From Diplolepis rosae (lineage: Eukaryota > Arthropoda > Insecta > Hymenoptera > Diplolepididae): DNA of 64,000 bases. A program made the translations under genes and the position numbers. The notes below the pieces were generated by a model. That model was not told the DNA's origin, did not search any database, and was given only the letters and a program-made list of their open reading frames with translations. Below are positions 1-11,165 of the stretch, one piece after another. The DNA is taken from positions 2,255,501 through 2,319,500 of the forward strand of contig JAPYXD010000717.1 of assembly GCA_030998225.1 (NCBI GenBank), read 5' to 3'. Position 1 is the stretch's first letter. Every line of letters starts with the position of its first letter.

Positions 1-680
1 ACATCAGTATGCTGAAAATTCAACACGTTTTTCAAATTAAAAATATTTTATGTGTGCCCAAGGCGCAGATTACTTTCATCCGTTCCTGCGTGAATAGATA
101 CAGCTGGTGGAATAAGTCTTGCGATTCACGGTTTACTCAACTCTTGATTGAAGCGTAGAGTAGAATGAGCGGAAAACTCTTCTATTTTTGTGATTTAATA
201 AAAGATTGTTTTTTTATAATTATACTACGAGTAATAATATATATATTTAGAAATTTTCAATGCACGCTTTCATACTTCACCCTACACTTCTGAATTTTAC
301 TCAACTTTGATTCATTTTTGAACATTTAATATATCACAAATAATTACAATGATACTAAATAACTTCTAACTTGTCAATATGTCCCAAATTTGATCGGAAG
401 TTGAGTAAAATTACTTCAACAATTTTTCTCCGTGCATTATTGTTGATAGCGATCGTTAAATGGCTAATAATAATAAGTATTACTAGCCGGGAATAATTAG
501 AAATAACCAATAATAAAGAAGCAATTGATGATAGTCAATCAGAAGAGATCAATCACATTATTGGGAATCTGAAGAATAACTAAAATAGACATTACATTAG
601 AATCATAGAAGTAATAATAATATTTAATGGTAAAATAAAAAGATGAGTCAGTGCTATTATACTTTAGTACAATTGCACCG
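1..680. other. AT-rich stretch without recognisable gene
   Basis: No long open frame or recognisable protein motif on either strand. It is AT-rich non-coding sequence leading into the LTR-like repeat that follows. Confidence 0.5.
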
Positions 681-959
681 ACTTGTTAACATATATATAG
701 TAAGTGAAATAGCTGGAAAGACAAGAGAAAGATATACCGCATCGAGCTTCAATGGACTTTGATCCCGATGGTATGACCTGTGCGGGAGCGCGCCGCGAAT
801 TCATGCATTTACGCGATTGTCAGCAAGTATGGTCATTGACATTACTGCCAGACGCGTGCCGATCCATCGAGTAACAAGTAACTATCAACAATAACAAAAG
901 TAACAATCAATAATATATAAACCCCAGATTCAAAAATCAAAATCTCAAAACCTGTTATA

Positions 960-1841
960 CGAGGTCTGTCCAGAAAGTATCGGGCCTACCTTTATATCTC
1001 CGCGCCATAGTGTTCGAGCGACCTCTGCTGGGCATGAACGTCAACAGTAAAGCCTCGCGAACCTATTGGTTGCTTGCTGACATCTGCCGGGCATATAGTT
1101 CATGCGCAGCGTGTCTTTGTTTACAAAGCTATTTTTGAGTTCGGCGGATTTTGGGATTGTTAAAAATGACTGAAAAACAAGATCAACGAATTTGTATCAA
1201 ATTTTGTTTTCAACTCGGAAAAACAAGTTCGGAAACTATTCAGATGATGCAGAAGGCCTTTAGAAATGAGTGTATGAGCAAAACACGAATAAAAGAGTGG
1301 TATAATCGTTTCAAAGGAGGCCGCACTTCTGTTAATAGTGACTCTCGTTCTGGCCGACCTTCGATGACAAAAACATTGGATAATATTGAGCGGGTGCGAC
1401 TTGCGATTGAAGGCGATCGTCGATTAACTGTTCGTGAACTAGAAAATGATCTGGGAATACCGAAAACTACTGTTTGGAAAATTTTGAACAAGATTTTAGG
1501 AATGACTCGCGTGTGTGCGGTGACTGGCTTCTTCACCACGATAACGCGCCAGCGCGTTCATCGAATCTTGTGCAGCAGTTTCTGAGTAAACACAGTATCG
1601 CATTGCTTCGACAATCTCCGTACAGTCCCGACATAGCCCCCTGTGACTTTTGGCTGTTTCCAAAACTCAAAAAACCACGCAAAGGACAGCGATTCGATGA
1701 CGAAACGACGGTTGAAAATAATGCGACGAGTGTACTCAATCAAGTGGGGATTACTTTGAAGAATGCCACCCGCCCCATGATGAAGATTAACGCCAGCGCG
1801 GAGATATAAAGGTAGGCCCGATACTTTCTGGACAGACCTCG
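960..1841 (+). mobile_element. Internally deleted mariner with perfect TIRs
   Basis: The terminal inverted repeats are identical over 46 bp (960-1005 and 1796-1841) and begin CGAGGTCTGTCC. Flanking TA dinucleotides lie at 958-959 and 1842-1843. The element is 882 bp, against about 1.3 kb for a complete mariner. It sits between two 66-bp units of the host LTR-like repeat. Perfect TIRs imply recent movement, which must have been driven from elsewhere because its own transposase is broken. Confidence 0.93.
1151..1810 (+). pseudogene. Mariner transposase with internal deletion
   Basis: The N-terminal part (1166 to about 1510) has the mariner HTH_48 DNA-binding region, including the typical IKFCFQLGK and WYNRFKGGR stretches and a second helix-turn-helix. 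The C-terminal part follows in another frame (about 1520-1809). It has HHDNAPAR, which carries a catalytic Asp, and SPDIAPCDFWLFPKLK, which carries the last Asp of the DD34D triad. The middle of the catalytic domain with the first Asp is missing, and the frame changes at the join near 1510. The product cannot be an active transposase, although its DNA-binding half could still be expressed. Confidence 0.9.
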
Positions 1842-1846
1842 TATTA

Positions 1847-2640
1847 ACTTGTAGACGCACACACTTTAATGCTTGAGTTGTATACACAGGCATCTCCAAA
1901 CCTGTCATATTAACTTGTAGACGCACACACTTTAATGCGCGAGTTGTATACATAGGCGTCTCAATACCTGTTATAATAACTTGTAGACGCACATACTTTA
2001 AGGGGGTATTCTACCCGAGATTGTCCGAAAAATCGAATTTAAAAAAAAATATTTATGACGTAGGCAACGAGTTTTACGAGAAACAAGAGGGGGCGATATA
2101 TGGTCCTCGAATCGCTGATTGACCGTGAGCTATATCATTTGTATGTTTTTTTCGAAACCATTTTTTTCGAAACTGCGGACACGATAACTCAAAAACTATT
2201 GATTCAATTGACTTGAAATTTTTTAAGCTTACTTAGCAAATGTATAGTTTTGGCCGAAACTAGGATTATGCCTAAAGCATTCGTTTAAATATTGTTTATA
2301 ATGCAAAATACAAACAAGAACAGGGCAAAAAATCATCATATTTCTTTAAAAGTGGAAAAAAAATTGAAAATTTTTTAATTTTTATTATTCCCTAGCTCAG
2401 GTGATAGCGGAAAGTGTAATTGCTATAAAATGGGTTAAAATTTGTGTTTCAGAATCTTTGAACGGAAGATATCGTGTCCGCAAGAGATTGGAAAGTTTTT
2501 TTCCTCACAACGATTCAAAAACAACGATATTTCGGACCGACTCGGGTAGAATACCCCCTTAATGCGCGATTTGTATACATAGTCATCTCAAAACCTATTA
2601 TATTAACGTGAAGACGCATAAAAACTCTTATCATTGCCTT
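1847..2640. repeat. 66-bp tandem repeats inside LTR-like copy 1
   Basis: Units start at 1847, 1913 and 1979 with ACTTGTAGACGCACA and end near CCTGTTATATTA. A partial unit lies upstream of the mariner (about 940-957), and a diverged one follows at 2607. The third unit is cut at its TTAA by the MITE at 2002-2558 and resumes at 2559. Confidence 0.85.
2002..2558. mobile_element. MITE with TTAA target duplication (piggyBac-like)
   Basis: The termini are perfectly inverted: GGGGGTATTCTACCCGA on the left and its complement on the right. TTAA lies at 1998-2001 and 2559-2562. Removing the element and one TTAA restores the 66-bp host unit exactly, which fixes both ends. It is 557 bp with no long ORF. 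A TTAA duplication is characteristic of the piggyBac superfamily. Assignment is by target site only. Confidence 0.85.
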
Positions 2641-3009
2641 ATCATCCCGGGAAGTAGTAGAAGCCATACACATAAACGTCTCAAAACTTATTCTATCATA
2701 ATTAAATGCCATTTCAATAATTAATAAAGCTTGTACACCTCAAAATAATCATGTTTGTTATTACTGTGAACAACTCAAGCTGCATAGGTTTGACTAGTGA
2801 CTACGATCCCACAAAATAGAAAAAATCAGAATTCACCACTCTGATTTAATCAGCAAACTTTCCTCCCTATTTCCTAAATTTCCCAACCTACCCTCGCTTA
2901 GCTCGGAACGTAACAGCTGATTTGGTGAAAGCAGTAGGATTTTCACTATTGTTGTCACAATTAATAATAAATTGTAAATTTATAATTTGAAGCAACAAAA
3001 TTATATGTA

Positions 3010-3240
3010 CTGCGACCGGGATCGCACACTGAGGGAATGGAGGGAGGGGACGCCGAGAAAGGAATACTAAATAAATGCGCGTATTCGCACTAAAACTCTT
3101 TATTTTCACTTACAAGGATCCGAGGAACAAAACGGGGAACCCGACGCTCCGCTCAACAACGCGGGCCAGCGGACAGTAACCGGCGACGGCACGCGACCGC
3201 AGGGCATGCCGGGCCGGGTTCCCCCGAATTCCGGTCGCAG
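3010..3240. repeat. GC-rich block bounded by a 10-bp inverted repeat
   Basis: CTGCGACCGG at 3010-3019 and its complement at 3231-3240 enclose sequence much richer in G+C than its surroundings. I see no coding motif and no clear target duplication. It may be a small terminal-repeat element or part of an LTR. Confidence 0.35.
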
Positions 3241-3499
3241 GGCTGTGTCCCCAAGGGGCACTTATGTAACTTTGTTACAGTACAATAAATTTGGCAAATT
3301 TGAATTATTACATAAGTACTAAGCTTCGCATTTCGGAAACATTCTAAATTATCAATAACTTTAATTAATATACAATAAATAAAATTAAATATTGTTAACT
3401 TTCAAAATCTTTTGAATAGTCGGAATTAATTAAAAATCATTCCTGATAGTCAAAATTAAAACATTTTGGGATAATTCTTTAAATAAAATTAGTTATTAT

Positions 3500-4790
3500 C
3501 TAAGTTTCAAACACAACGAAGACTGCACTCGAAAGTATAAGTCCTTCTGAAGATTCGTTGAACGAAATGATCACGATCATTTGGGCAAGGTAAAGTTCGT
3601 AGTATGTGCCAAGTATTGTTTATAGCTTTCATTTCAACTTAAACAATTGATAGAATAGTTGTGATTGCATAAGATTGTCCAAAGTTTTGTGCTTGAGTCT
3701 GGTTTGTCCAATCTTGCATCACTTAAAATTCTCAATTTCATCCTCTCATTAAATTATCGACACATTGTAGTTTTTGTAAATGCAAAAAAAAATATTAAGG
3801 AATTTGTTCTTGAGTCATTTTTGTCTAATTTTGCCTTACTCAAACGAATAATTGTCAATAATTTATACCTAACTAAATAACTCCTGTAATTGCTACGTTT
3901 AGTCAGGATTTTTGTGCTTAAGCCAGGCTTGTCTAATCTTGCATAACTGAAATTATTATTATTTAATTATATCAGGTACAAAAAAATAAATAAATTTGAT
4001 TCATTTGCAACTGTACATTCAGTTAATCCAAATTCGTAAAACTAATTAGAATCAAATTAAAAATAAGTCAAACACTAAACATTTTCAATTTAGAAATGTT
4101 AAGAAAATTAAATTTGATTCTATTAGGATATATTAAAATTTTATTTCCATTGACATATTGTTAAATAAGTTTCAGATTGAGTTTAAGACAAAACAAAAAC
4201 AGGTCACAAGAGTATAAATCCTTTTTAGATTCGCTGAACGGTTACCATTGATTGCGATCAATTGGGTAAGGCAAAATTTGAAGTGCTCGTATTGTATCGT
4301 TTATAAACTCCAATTTTCAGCTTATTAAATAACAGAATATTTTTTGAATGCAAAGATTGTCCGAAAAATTGTGCTTGAGTCTAGCTTGTCCAATCTTGTA
4401 TCACTAAAATACTGTAATAATAAACAATTTTTAAAGAATTTGAAAATCTTTCGGTGGAAAAAAGACGCTTTCGACTGCGCTGGGATTCAAGCCCAGGTCT
4501 TTCGATTATAATGTAGGCAGTGACAAAAAATTTCAAACTCACCTAATTAATTTGAAATAAACAATTTTGTTATGTATTAGCAATAAAATTTTTTTGTAAT
4601 TACAAGGATTGGCCAAGAATTTGTGCTTGAGTCGAGCTTGTCTAATCTTGTATCACTGAAATTAAATATTGATTAATGCACTTAAACAACTTATAATTTC
4701 AGCATTTGTAAAAGACCACCCAGGAGAGTTTTAATTACGTCTTACCTGATGTGTCTTGCATCACTGAAATTATATCATTTAAGGCTATGA
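3500..4790. repeat. Degenerate iterated repeat
   Basis: A block of the form GTGCTTGAGTC..GCTTGTC.AATCTTG..TCACT recurs near 3689, 3808, 3915, 4372, 4623 and 4740. A longer unit of about 660-700 bp, which also includes a GATTCG.TGAACG segment, is seen at 3540-3720 and again at 4200-4400. This is an old tandem array. A tRNA-like segment lies within it at about 4450-4530. No gene is visible. Confidence 0.6.
4450..4530 (-). repeat. tRNA-like (SINE-type) fragment
   Basis: Resembles the tRNA-like repeats at 63212 and 63537, with the T-arm-like CTGGGATTCAAGCCCAG and a preceding GAAAAAAGACGCTTTCGACTGC stretch in modified form. It is diverged and is probably a SINE remnant. Confidence 0.35.
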
Positions 4791-5319
4791 ATATAGAGTA
4801 GCTGCATACAACGTGACTAAAATCGACAGTACGTTAAATTTACAACAAAATTCATTAGCAAAAAACAAATTAAAATTCAAAAATTTTGACTACTGTGCAA
4901 CAGTCCAGTCAATTGGCCTGCATTCCGGAATGTTACGTGCCCCGTGTCTGCATTTTTTTATCTAGGAATAATTATCGATACGATTCTGATAATGATATTT
5001 ATTATTATGAAACATTTTCCTGTACAAGACCCTAGAGATACAAAAATCTGATTTACAAAACAATAAAAAATAATCAAAATGTTGCCTGCAACTTCATAAA
5101 TAGCTATAACATAACGCCAACTATGGGCTTTAGAGCATGGGTTCCTGTAGCAATGTTTTTTTCTTTTGACGAGCACTTTAACCTTTGAACCCCTTAATTT
5201 AATCTAAAGTTAGACCGAATTTATATTAACTTACGGTGATTTTTTGTGTGATAATTTTTGCTTAATCCAAGATGCCATACTATTGCTAAATACGGGTACT
5301 TAAGCTTAAGAACTGCCCT

Positions 5320-5985
5320 GTATAGCCAGTGAACCAATTTGGATCGGAGCCTTCCAGACTGTCACAAGTCATCCTCAAAATCTGTAAACCAGCACTAAAA
5401 TTTTAGTATTAGTAGACTTTGTGCTCCTTCCAATTCAATCTTCCATTGAGGGTTAATGCCAGATATTTAACAGAGTTAGTGACACTGAGCACCTTTCCAT
5501 AGAGTTACGGTTCAACAATGGTTGATTTTCTTAGCCTTCACTGGCAACTTAGTTCTGGCATACTATTTTTTTAACGATTTCTTAGGCTGTTTAGGATAAC
5601 TCTACTAGGATTTCTATACACTGTTCGTGCAAAAATTGTTCTTATTGATTGAGTTGCTCGATAAGTCCGTCTGCCACGATGCACCACAGAATCTATCTAC
5701 TGCTCTGTGAAGAGCTGATTCTGCCAAGCAACCGGCTGTAAAGGCATGTTGCTTGCTGTATGAAGGATGAACTTTTAGGATGTTACCCCGAATGTATGTG
5801 TTCACCAGCTTTTCTAACGTTTTCATAATTAGGTTAGTTAGCTAGTTAGGCTGGTGAAACAGGAGTCTTTAGCAGCGGTGTATCTTGCTTGTCCTATCTT
5901 CGGAATGAATACTACCGGAGCGCTTTTCAAGATTTTAGCATGTATCGCAGAGCTAAGCTCGCCGTTATACTACAGGGTTTCCCAA
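5320..5985 (-). pseudogene. Non-LTR retrotransposon RT fragment
   Basis: Read on the minus strand, 5826-5614 encodes KTLEKLVNTYIRGN..HPSYSKQHAF, which matches the N-terminal fingers region of insect jockey-type reverse transcriptases. The preceding sequence (about 5985-5830) reads as the upstream VVFIPK/TAAKD/TSL region in broken frames. The following sequence (about 5530-5330) resembles the later LALTLN..W segment, so the palm with the catalytic aspartates has been deleted. It is decayed by stops and frameshifts and is unlikely to be functional. Confidence 0.7.
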
Positions 5986-6500
5986 TTAGAGATTTCACCT
6001 CTCCTTGGCCTGTCACCTTGACGTAGTCCTTCTCTTAGCTATGGACAAGCAAGGACGGGTGGGCAGGGTTAGCGGACAGCCTTCGGGCCATGGAGGTGTA
6101 GTGTCCCGATGAATCGGTGAAAAAGTGCAGGGGGCTCTATAAACGGTCATCTTCCAAGTTACATGAGGGATTGCTCTATAAACGGGTTTTTTCCAAGCGG
6201 AAGAGGGGTACGCTATAGACGCGTTTGTCCCCATGAATGATGAAGGACGTATGTCCCAGGCGGCGGTTTTGAGCACGAGTCTGCGAGTGTCTGAGAATAA
6301 TAAATGAATTGAATGTAGCTGTCCCGCCGCCGAATGGTGTATTTCCCGATCCATAAGCAGGCTGTTTTGCCCCGAGCGAGTCCGGTTTTTCCGTGTATTC
6401 TGGGACCGGCCAAGCAGAGGTTAGGCCTCAGGGAACTGGGATAGGAGTGCGGTTCGAGGGTATATCCGTTCCCAACTATTCCGACCCGCTCCTCTACGCA
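5970..6500. other. GC-richer repeat-derived sequence, unclassified
   Basis: It begins with CTACAGGGTTTCCCAATTAGAG (5973), which resembles the terminus of the mariner-superfamily element at 8048-8956. The rest (to about 6500) is GC-richer than its surroundings and lacks a convincing ORF. It may be the 5' part of the R1-like copy that follows. Confidence 0.3.
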
Positions 6501-6509
6501 TGATGCGCT

Positions 6510-7960
6510 GGTAAAACTATTTATGGATAAAAAAACAAAAAGGGTGGTAAAAAACTTGGGTCATGAAGATTGTGTGACTGTTTTGGGAGATAAGGGATTG
6601 AAAGATATCGTCCAGCTCCTGAAGGAGCAAAGTAAAAAAATGGAGAAGCTAGGTTTAGCCCTTAAAGTGATCTGAGACGGGATGCGTGAAAACACTCTGG
6701 TTAGCATCAAAACGAGTGTTTGGAGAGGCTACCGAGGTTTTGGACATCCTCCTCAACACTCATAAGTGTTTACGGAATGGATAGCAAAAGAAGGGAAGGG
6801 CAGTTCATCGCCTTCCCACTCTGAGGCCACCAGGAGTCAGGCCCCTAGGGAAATTGGGTAATGGCAACTTGATTGGTGAGGTCGAAAAGGACCCATGGGG
6901 TTTCGCCTTTAAAATAGTTACGAAGAGATTGGTGACTAGAAGAAAGACCCTCGGCCTGGACAATCCCGATCGAATCAAGTACATCGTGCTAAACTTAATA
7001 AGGCCCACACGTCTCTGGGGATCGACGGGGTGCCAAATGGAATCCTTAAAGATGTGAACGTGGTATACCCGGAGATCCTTCTTGAAGCTTTTAACTCCTG
7101 TCTTCGGGAGGAGAGGTTCTTTGAAGAATGGAAGAGGCAGAGGTTGGTCCTTCTCAGGAAAGCAGAGGAACCTATGGAGGATGCCTTATTCTATAACCCG
7201 ATATATCTGTTAGACACAATGCGGAAACTTCTGGAGGAATTGATTCTATAACGACTACAGAGTCACATGGTTGGCGAGAACAGTCTCTCGGAGAACCAGT
7301 TCGGCTTTCGGAAAGACAGATCCACAGTGGACGCCATCCAGGCAGTGCTGGACATCGCCTCTAAACCAAGAAGAAGAACTGGTAAACGTTAGGGATTCTG
7401 CGCATTGATTCGCATTGACATACGCAATGTGTTTGATACCGCGAGATGGAAGAACTGCATCGAGGCGATGACGCGGAAGAAGGTTCCAGACTACCTTTTG
7501 CGGTTGATAGATGACTATCTAAGCGATAGGTGGGTGATATATGAAGGCGACATATGGTCTCTTAGAGAAGAGATGACATGTGGTGCCCCTGAGGGTTTGC
7601 GGGTGGGACCACTGGTGTGAATGTCAAGACGTCGGAATCTTGGAGTTGAGGATCAATGAGAGTCTGTGGTGGGCAAAGCGTTAGTTGGATAGCAGAGACC
7701 TAAAAACGGCTCCCGAAAAGACCGAGGCTTTTCTGGTCACGGAGAGGAAATCCTTTCAGTACCCGAAGATTGTTCTTGGGGAACACGATCTCATGTGGGA
7801 GAAGAGTATTAAGCACCTGGGAGTGTAGTTAGAGTGCAGGAGAGGATCCCGAGCGAACGGATGATGGAAGAGTAGGTCACGACTTAAAACCGGAACAAGC
7901 CGCTAGTGAAGTTTAGAACCGGAAGGCGGTCCCGCGAGCGGTAATATGGTTCGAGAGAGA
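6510..7960 (+). pseudogene. R1-clade-like retrotransposon remnant
   Basis: The + strand resembles the minus-strand RT fragment at 58517-59660. Shared stretches include LIGEVEKDPWG and PEILLEAFNSCLR (7056-7100), LLDTM.KLLEELIL, ENQFGFRK..STVDAIQAV (about 7290-7350), RKKVPDYLLR (about 7470) and EEMTCGAP. These are the fingers and palm of an R1-type RT. Stops occur at 7249, 7390 and 7618, several frames are used, and the catalytic FADD region is deleted or unrecognisable. The upstream part (6520-6800) may be an ORF1 remnant. Confidence 0.8.
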
Positions 7961-8047
7961 AGATTTTTCGTTGTAAAAGGTATACATAGACTCGTTCTAG
8001 GAGATTCCTGTACTACGTCTATAAAATATTTTGCCATATTTCCACCT

Positions 8048-8956
8048 CACAAAAAAAATTAGAGGTTTCATTCTGATTTATAAGAAAAAGGCGTGTTTTT
8101 TGTGAAAAATCATTTGATTTTTATTCCATTCAATAGCGGAAGGTTTGCAATTAATAATAAAAAACAATATAATTTATATGGCCTCCATGGCCACGTTTTG
8201 CAGGACCATGCTCTTTTGATGACATTTTCCATTACATTTTCGCACATTTGGGTCTGTATTTCGTCGACAACGGTACGAATCTTCTCTTTGAATTCTTAAA
8301 TTGACTGAAAAACATCAGCATAAACCTTATCTTTCACGTAACCCCCCCAAAAAAAAGTCAAGAGGAGTTAAATTGCATGATCTTGGCGACTAATTGTAAT
8401 CGCTGTTTCGAGAAATCACTCGGCCTGAAATCTTTTTATTCAAAAGACCGATGGTTTCGCCACTTGTGTGGCACGTAGCGCCCGCGCCATCTTGTTGGAA
8501 ATAAACATCTTTCACATCCACATCTTTCAATTTTGGCTATAAAAATTCATTAATCATGGTTCGACAGCGCAATCCATTCATTGAAACAGCCGCTCCAGGT
8601 TTATTTTCAAAAAAATAAGGCCCAATGATCCCTCCTGTCCGAAAGCCGTACCAAACAGTTACACGTTGCGGATAGAGAGGCTTTTCTATAATCATTTTTG
8701 GCTTTTCCGAGCCCCAAATCCGACAATTCTACTTATTAACGTAGCCGTCAAGGTGAAAATGAGTCTCATCGCTCATAATGATTTTTGTAGTGAATTTTAA
8801 CAATTTCAATGCGTTGTTTAAGCGTGTATCGTTCCATTCTTATTAATGGTATAGTTTTTAGTTGTCGTCTGTCAAAAAATTACACCTCTTATTATGAAAG
8901 CTGCCAAAATAGCGGGCAATTCAAAATGAACCCTCTAATTGGAAAACCCTGTAGAT
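8048..8956 (-). mobile_element. Deleted Tc1/mariner-superfamily (IS630-type) element
   Basis: The ends are imperfect inverted repeats: AATTAGAGG(G/T)TTCATT appears near 8062 and in complement near 8930. On the minus strand a start-like MERYTLKQRIEIVKIHYKN (about 8838-8780) jumps directly to the catalytic region. There, HFHLDGYVNK, GGIIGPYFFEN, YFQQDGA (catalytic Asp) and CNLTPLDFFL..YVKDKVYAD (last catalytic residue) are readable between about 8770 and 8350. The DNA-binding middle is deleted and stops are present. The same transposase type recurs at 34752-35248. Confidence 0.75.
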
Positions 8957-9511
8957 ACTCCGGGAGTACGCCTGGTATCTCGGAGTCACCGTAAAAGACA
9001 TCCTCATGGCAATGTCTGCGGCCAGGAGCCATGCTGAAGGCGGTGACCCTGTGCCAGGCCTGGATTGCAAATTTGTTAATCCTGATACTATACAGCCATT
9101 AACACAGTTAAACACATCTTGGATTAGAGGTAGGAGGACTTGCGCCCTTGATACTCTAATAAACTTTGCCAGTATCCATTTCAGGAACCACTTCTTAATT
9201 CAGGTCCTGCAGGTGTAGGCCTTTTAGCAAAGCATACTTGAAGGGCATTGCTTACAATCGCCTTAGCCCAATTATCCCACCGAAATTTGTCCCTCTTCCG
9301 TCTTATGCATCAGGGCCAAAGTCCATAGTCACAAATGTGCGAAAACCCATGTTATTCATAAACATATCCTACTCATGAACCAAAACTTATTTGAGGTTTT
9401 TACATGAAATACCATTTTGCAAAACTTACACTTTTTGAGGACCGCTGAATGGTTTATCTCCGGTATTTTTTGTGAAAATATTTATATTGCATTTTTCTGT
9501 GATATTATTAG
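8957..9511. other. Unassigned sequence upstream of the first ATM exon here
   Basis: Contains a short + strand open stretch (9006-9218) of unknown origin, and then intron-like AT-rich sequence ending in a polypyrimidine tract and AG at 9510-9511. No N-terminal ATM coding was recognised, so earlier exons lie further upstream. Confidence 0.4.
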
Positions 9512-9862
9512 GTCAGGTACTGAAAGACGTGAAGTCGAATGATGCACTAGTGAATTCTGCTCTCAAATTGGCGAGTACCATTTGTCAAGAAATAGCTACA
9601 GAGGGTCGCTTCTTATTATGCTCCTTTGGAGAGACTATAATACCGGAGTGCATGACCTTAAGAAAATGTAATGAAAAGTATAAGTTGTTGCTAATTCTCG
9701 TTCAAGTTCATCACCCTCAAGGAGCATTAATGGATGACGCACTTTTTTATGCCCTCAATGTCGGCGTCTGGAAAACTATATTGTATAATATTTGTAGCAT
9801 GATAATTCAAGAAATCAGTAGTCATGTTTTATCCGGAAGCTTGATAGAACTTGCATGTGAAG
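9512..9862 (+). CDS. ATM: ATM kinase, N-terminal exon
   Basis: ATM is the DNA-damage checkpoint PI3K-like kinase activated at double-strand breaks; the insect name is tefu. This exon encodes part of its N-terminal HEAT-repeat solenoid. The stretch VHHPQGA followed by W.(T/S)ILYN and EIS matches a well-conserved block of animal ATM about 250 residues from the start. The acceptor is TTATTAG at 9510-9511 and the donor is AG|GTATTA at 9863. The exon begins with two bases of a split codon and ends with one, so both flanking introns are phase 1. About 180-200 residues upstream must lie in earlier exons not seen in this window. Confidence 0.85.
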
Positions 9863-9937
9863 GTATTACCTTTTAATGTATTATTCAGCACTGGTATGAC
9901 TAAAATTCATGAGTTACAAAGCATTTGATTCCTTTAG

Positions 9938-10337
9938 TTTTTAGGCAAATGTTCGACAATCCTTTGGCTTTAGAAAAAATAAAAAGACAGTTTAAAATTA
10001 AATATACAGAAACATCGAAAAAAAAACGTATGTCAAGAGAAACTGGAAAGATGATTGATATGATCGCAAACTGTGGTCCAGAAGGTGCTTGGCCTTTGTT
10101 GCAAATCTTTGCCAGACTTTTGAGAAAATATCCCAAGATTATAGATGCGGAAGAAATTACTTTGTTTTTACAAACTGTTTCTTTACTGCTCATGCAGTCC
10201 AGCAGCTTTCCAAAGATTGTAGAGACATTATGTGAATTAGGAATTGCCCTTGTAGACGTTGAACAACAGAAAGATTCTCAAGAAATTTCTGGGAATAACA
10301 CATTATACTGGACAGAGATTTTTGATACAGTGACCAG
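9938..10337 (+). CDS. ATM: ATM kinase, second exon in window
   Basis: Joined to the preceding exon across a 75-bp intron (9863-9937). Using acceptor AG 9936-9937 the split codon is completed in frame and gives the sequence EVFRQMFDN, which fits the ATM family (..VF). The downstream AG at 9944 would break the frame. The exon continues the solenoid with AWPLLQIFARLLRKYP, again alignable to animal ATM. The donor AG|GTAAAT at 10338 leaves two bases of a codon, and the first base of the exon at 24172 completes it. The donor and its flank are duplicated 167 bp downstream. Confidence 0.86.
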
Positions 10338-10666
10338 GTAAATATCTTACTTATTTGAAACTGAATTTCATTTGTTATTATAGTTAATTGAAAATTAACT
10401 TTTTTATATTTATAAATAAGTTTTCAATCTAAAAAATCATGCTTTTTTATCAAACGTAAACATTTATTTATTTCTTAAAATCGAAAGAATTTGTAAGTAA
10501 CCAGGTAAATATCTTAGTTATTTGAAGCTGAAGTACATTTGTTACTATAGTTAATTGAAAATTAACTTTTTTATATTTATAAATAAGTTTTCAATCCAAA
10601 AAATCATGCTTTTTTACCTAACGTAAAAATTTATTTATTTTTTAAAATCGGAAGAATTTGTAATGA
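10334..10666 (+). repeat. 167-bp tandem duplication spanning the ATM splice donor
   Basis: CCAGGTAAATATCTTA occurs at 10334 and again at 10501, and the following sequence is about 90 percent identical by eye for a whole 167-bp unit. The exon end plus donor is therefore present twice, the second copy lying inside the intron. Confidence 0.88.
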
Positions 10667-11165
10667 AAAGTGTAAGTGTTTTAATTGTTTTAAGCACAGT
10701 TGAATGGAAATAAAGGAAATTATGACTTTAACATAAAAAGATCATTTGGGTATATATTAATAATTTTAAACTAGTCCTTACATGTTTCAAATATAGTCGC
10801 GAGTAGGCTTTTTACTTCGTTCTTCTGACCAAAATATAATTTTCAGTATTAAAAAACCTTGAAATATATCCTTATACTAAGATTTTCATCTTATATACAG
10901 TTTAATATGTAATAAACGTATATTATATCTGTGTAATATGTATAAATATGTTTTTATTTTTAACAAAAAAAGAAATTGATGAATCTTGATTTAAGGGACC
11001 ATTCTTGTGTAAAATTGTTTGAAAGCCGATTTTTTTGTTTTAGCATTTTCCAAAAGTATGGACCTCAAAAAATATGATATTACAAGCGCTCCAACCTGGC
11101 TAGAAATAATTATTTTTTTATATCTTGAAATAAAATTTAATTTTACATTCATGAATTTTAATTTG

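Larger units (their letters stand above)
683..2912 (+). mobile_element. Solo-LTR-like repeat (copy 1), split by two insertions
   Basis: The 3' end (2720-2912) and the promoter-like block near 905-945 align by eye with a second copy at about 31245-32428. Both share a CAATAATATATA(A/T)AC TATA-type block followed by CCAGATTCA, a TGTGAACAACTCA block, and an end in ACGTAACA. The left limit at TGTTAACA (683) is a guess. With the inserts removed the repeat is about 790 bp. It contains 66-bp tandem units at 1847, 1913 and 1979. No adjoining gag or pol was found, which suggests a solo LTR, perhaps Pao/BEL-like. The class is inference. Confidence 0.5.

Noticed and set aside
9945..10337. Alternative acceptor AG 9943-9944 for ATM exon 2
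   Set aside because: It would leave one base where two are needed to complete the split codon. AG 9936-9937 gives the correct phase.
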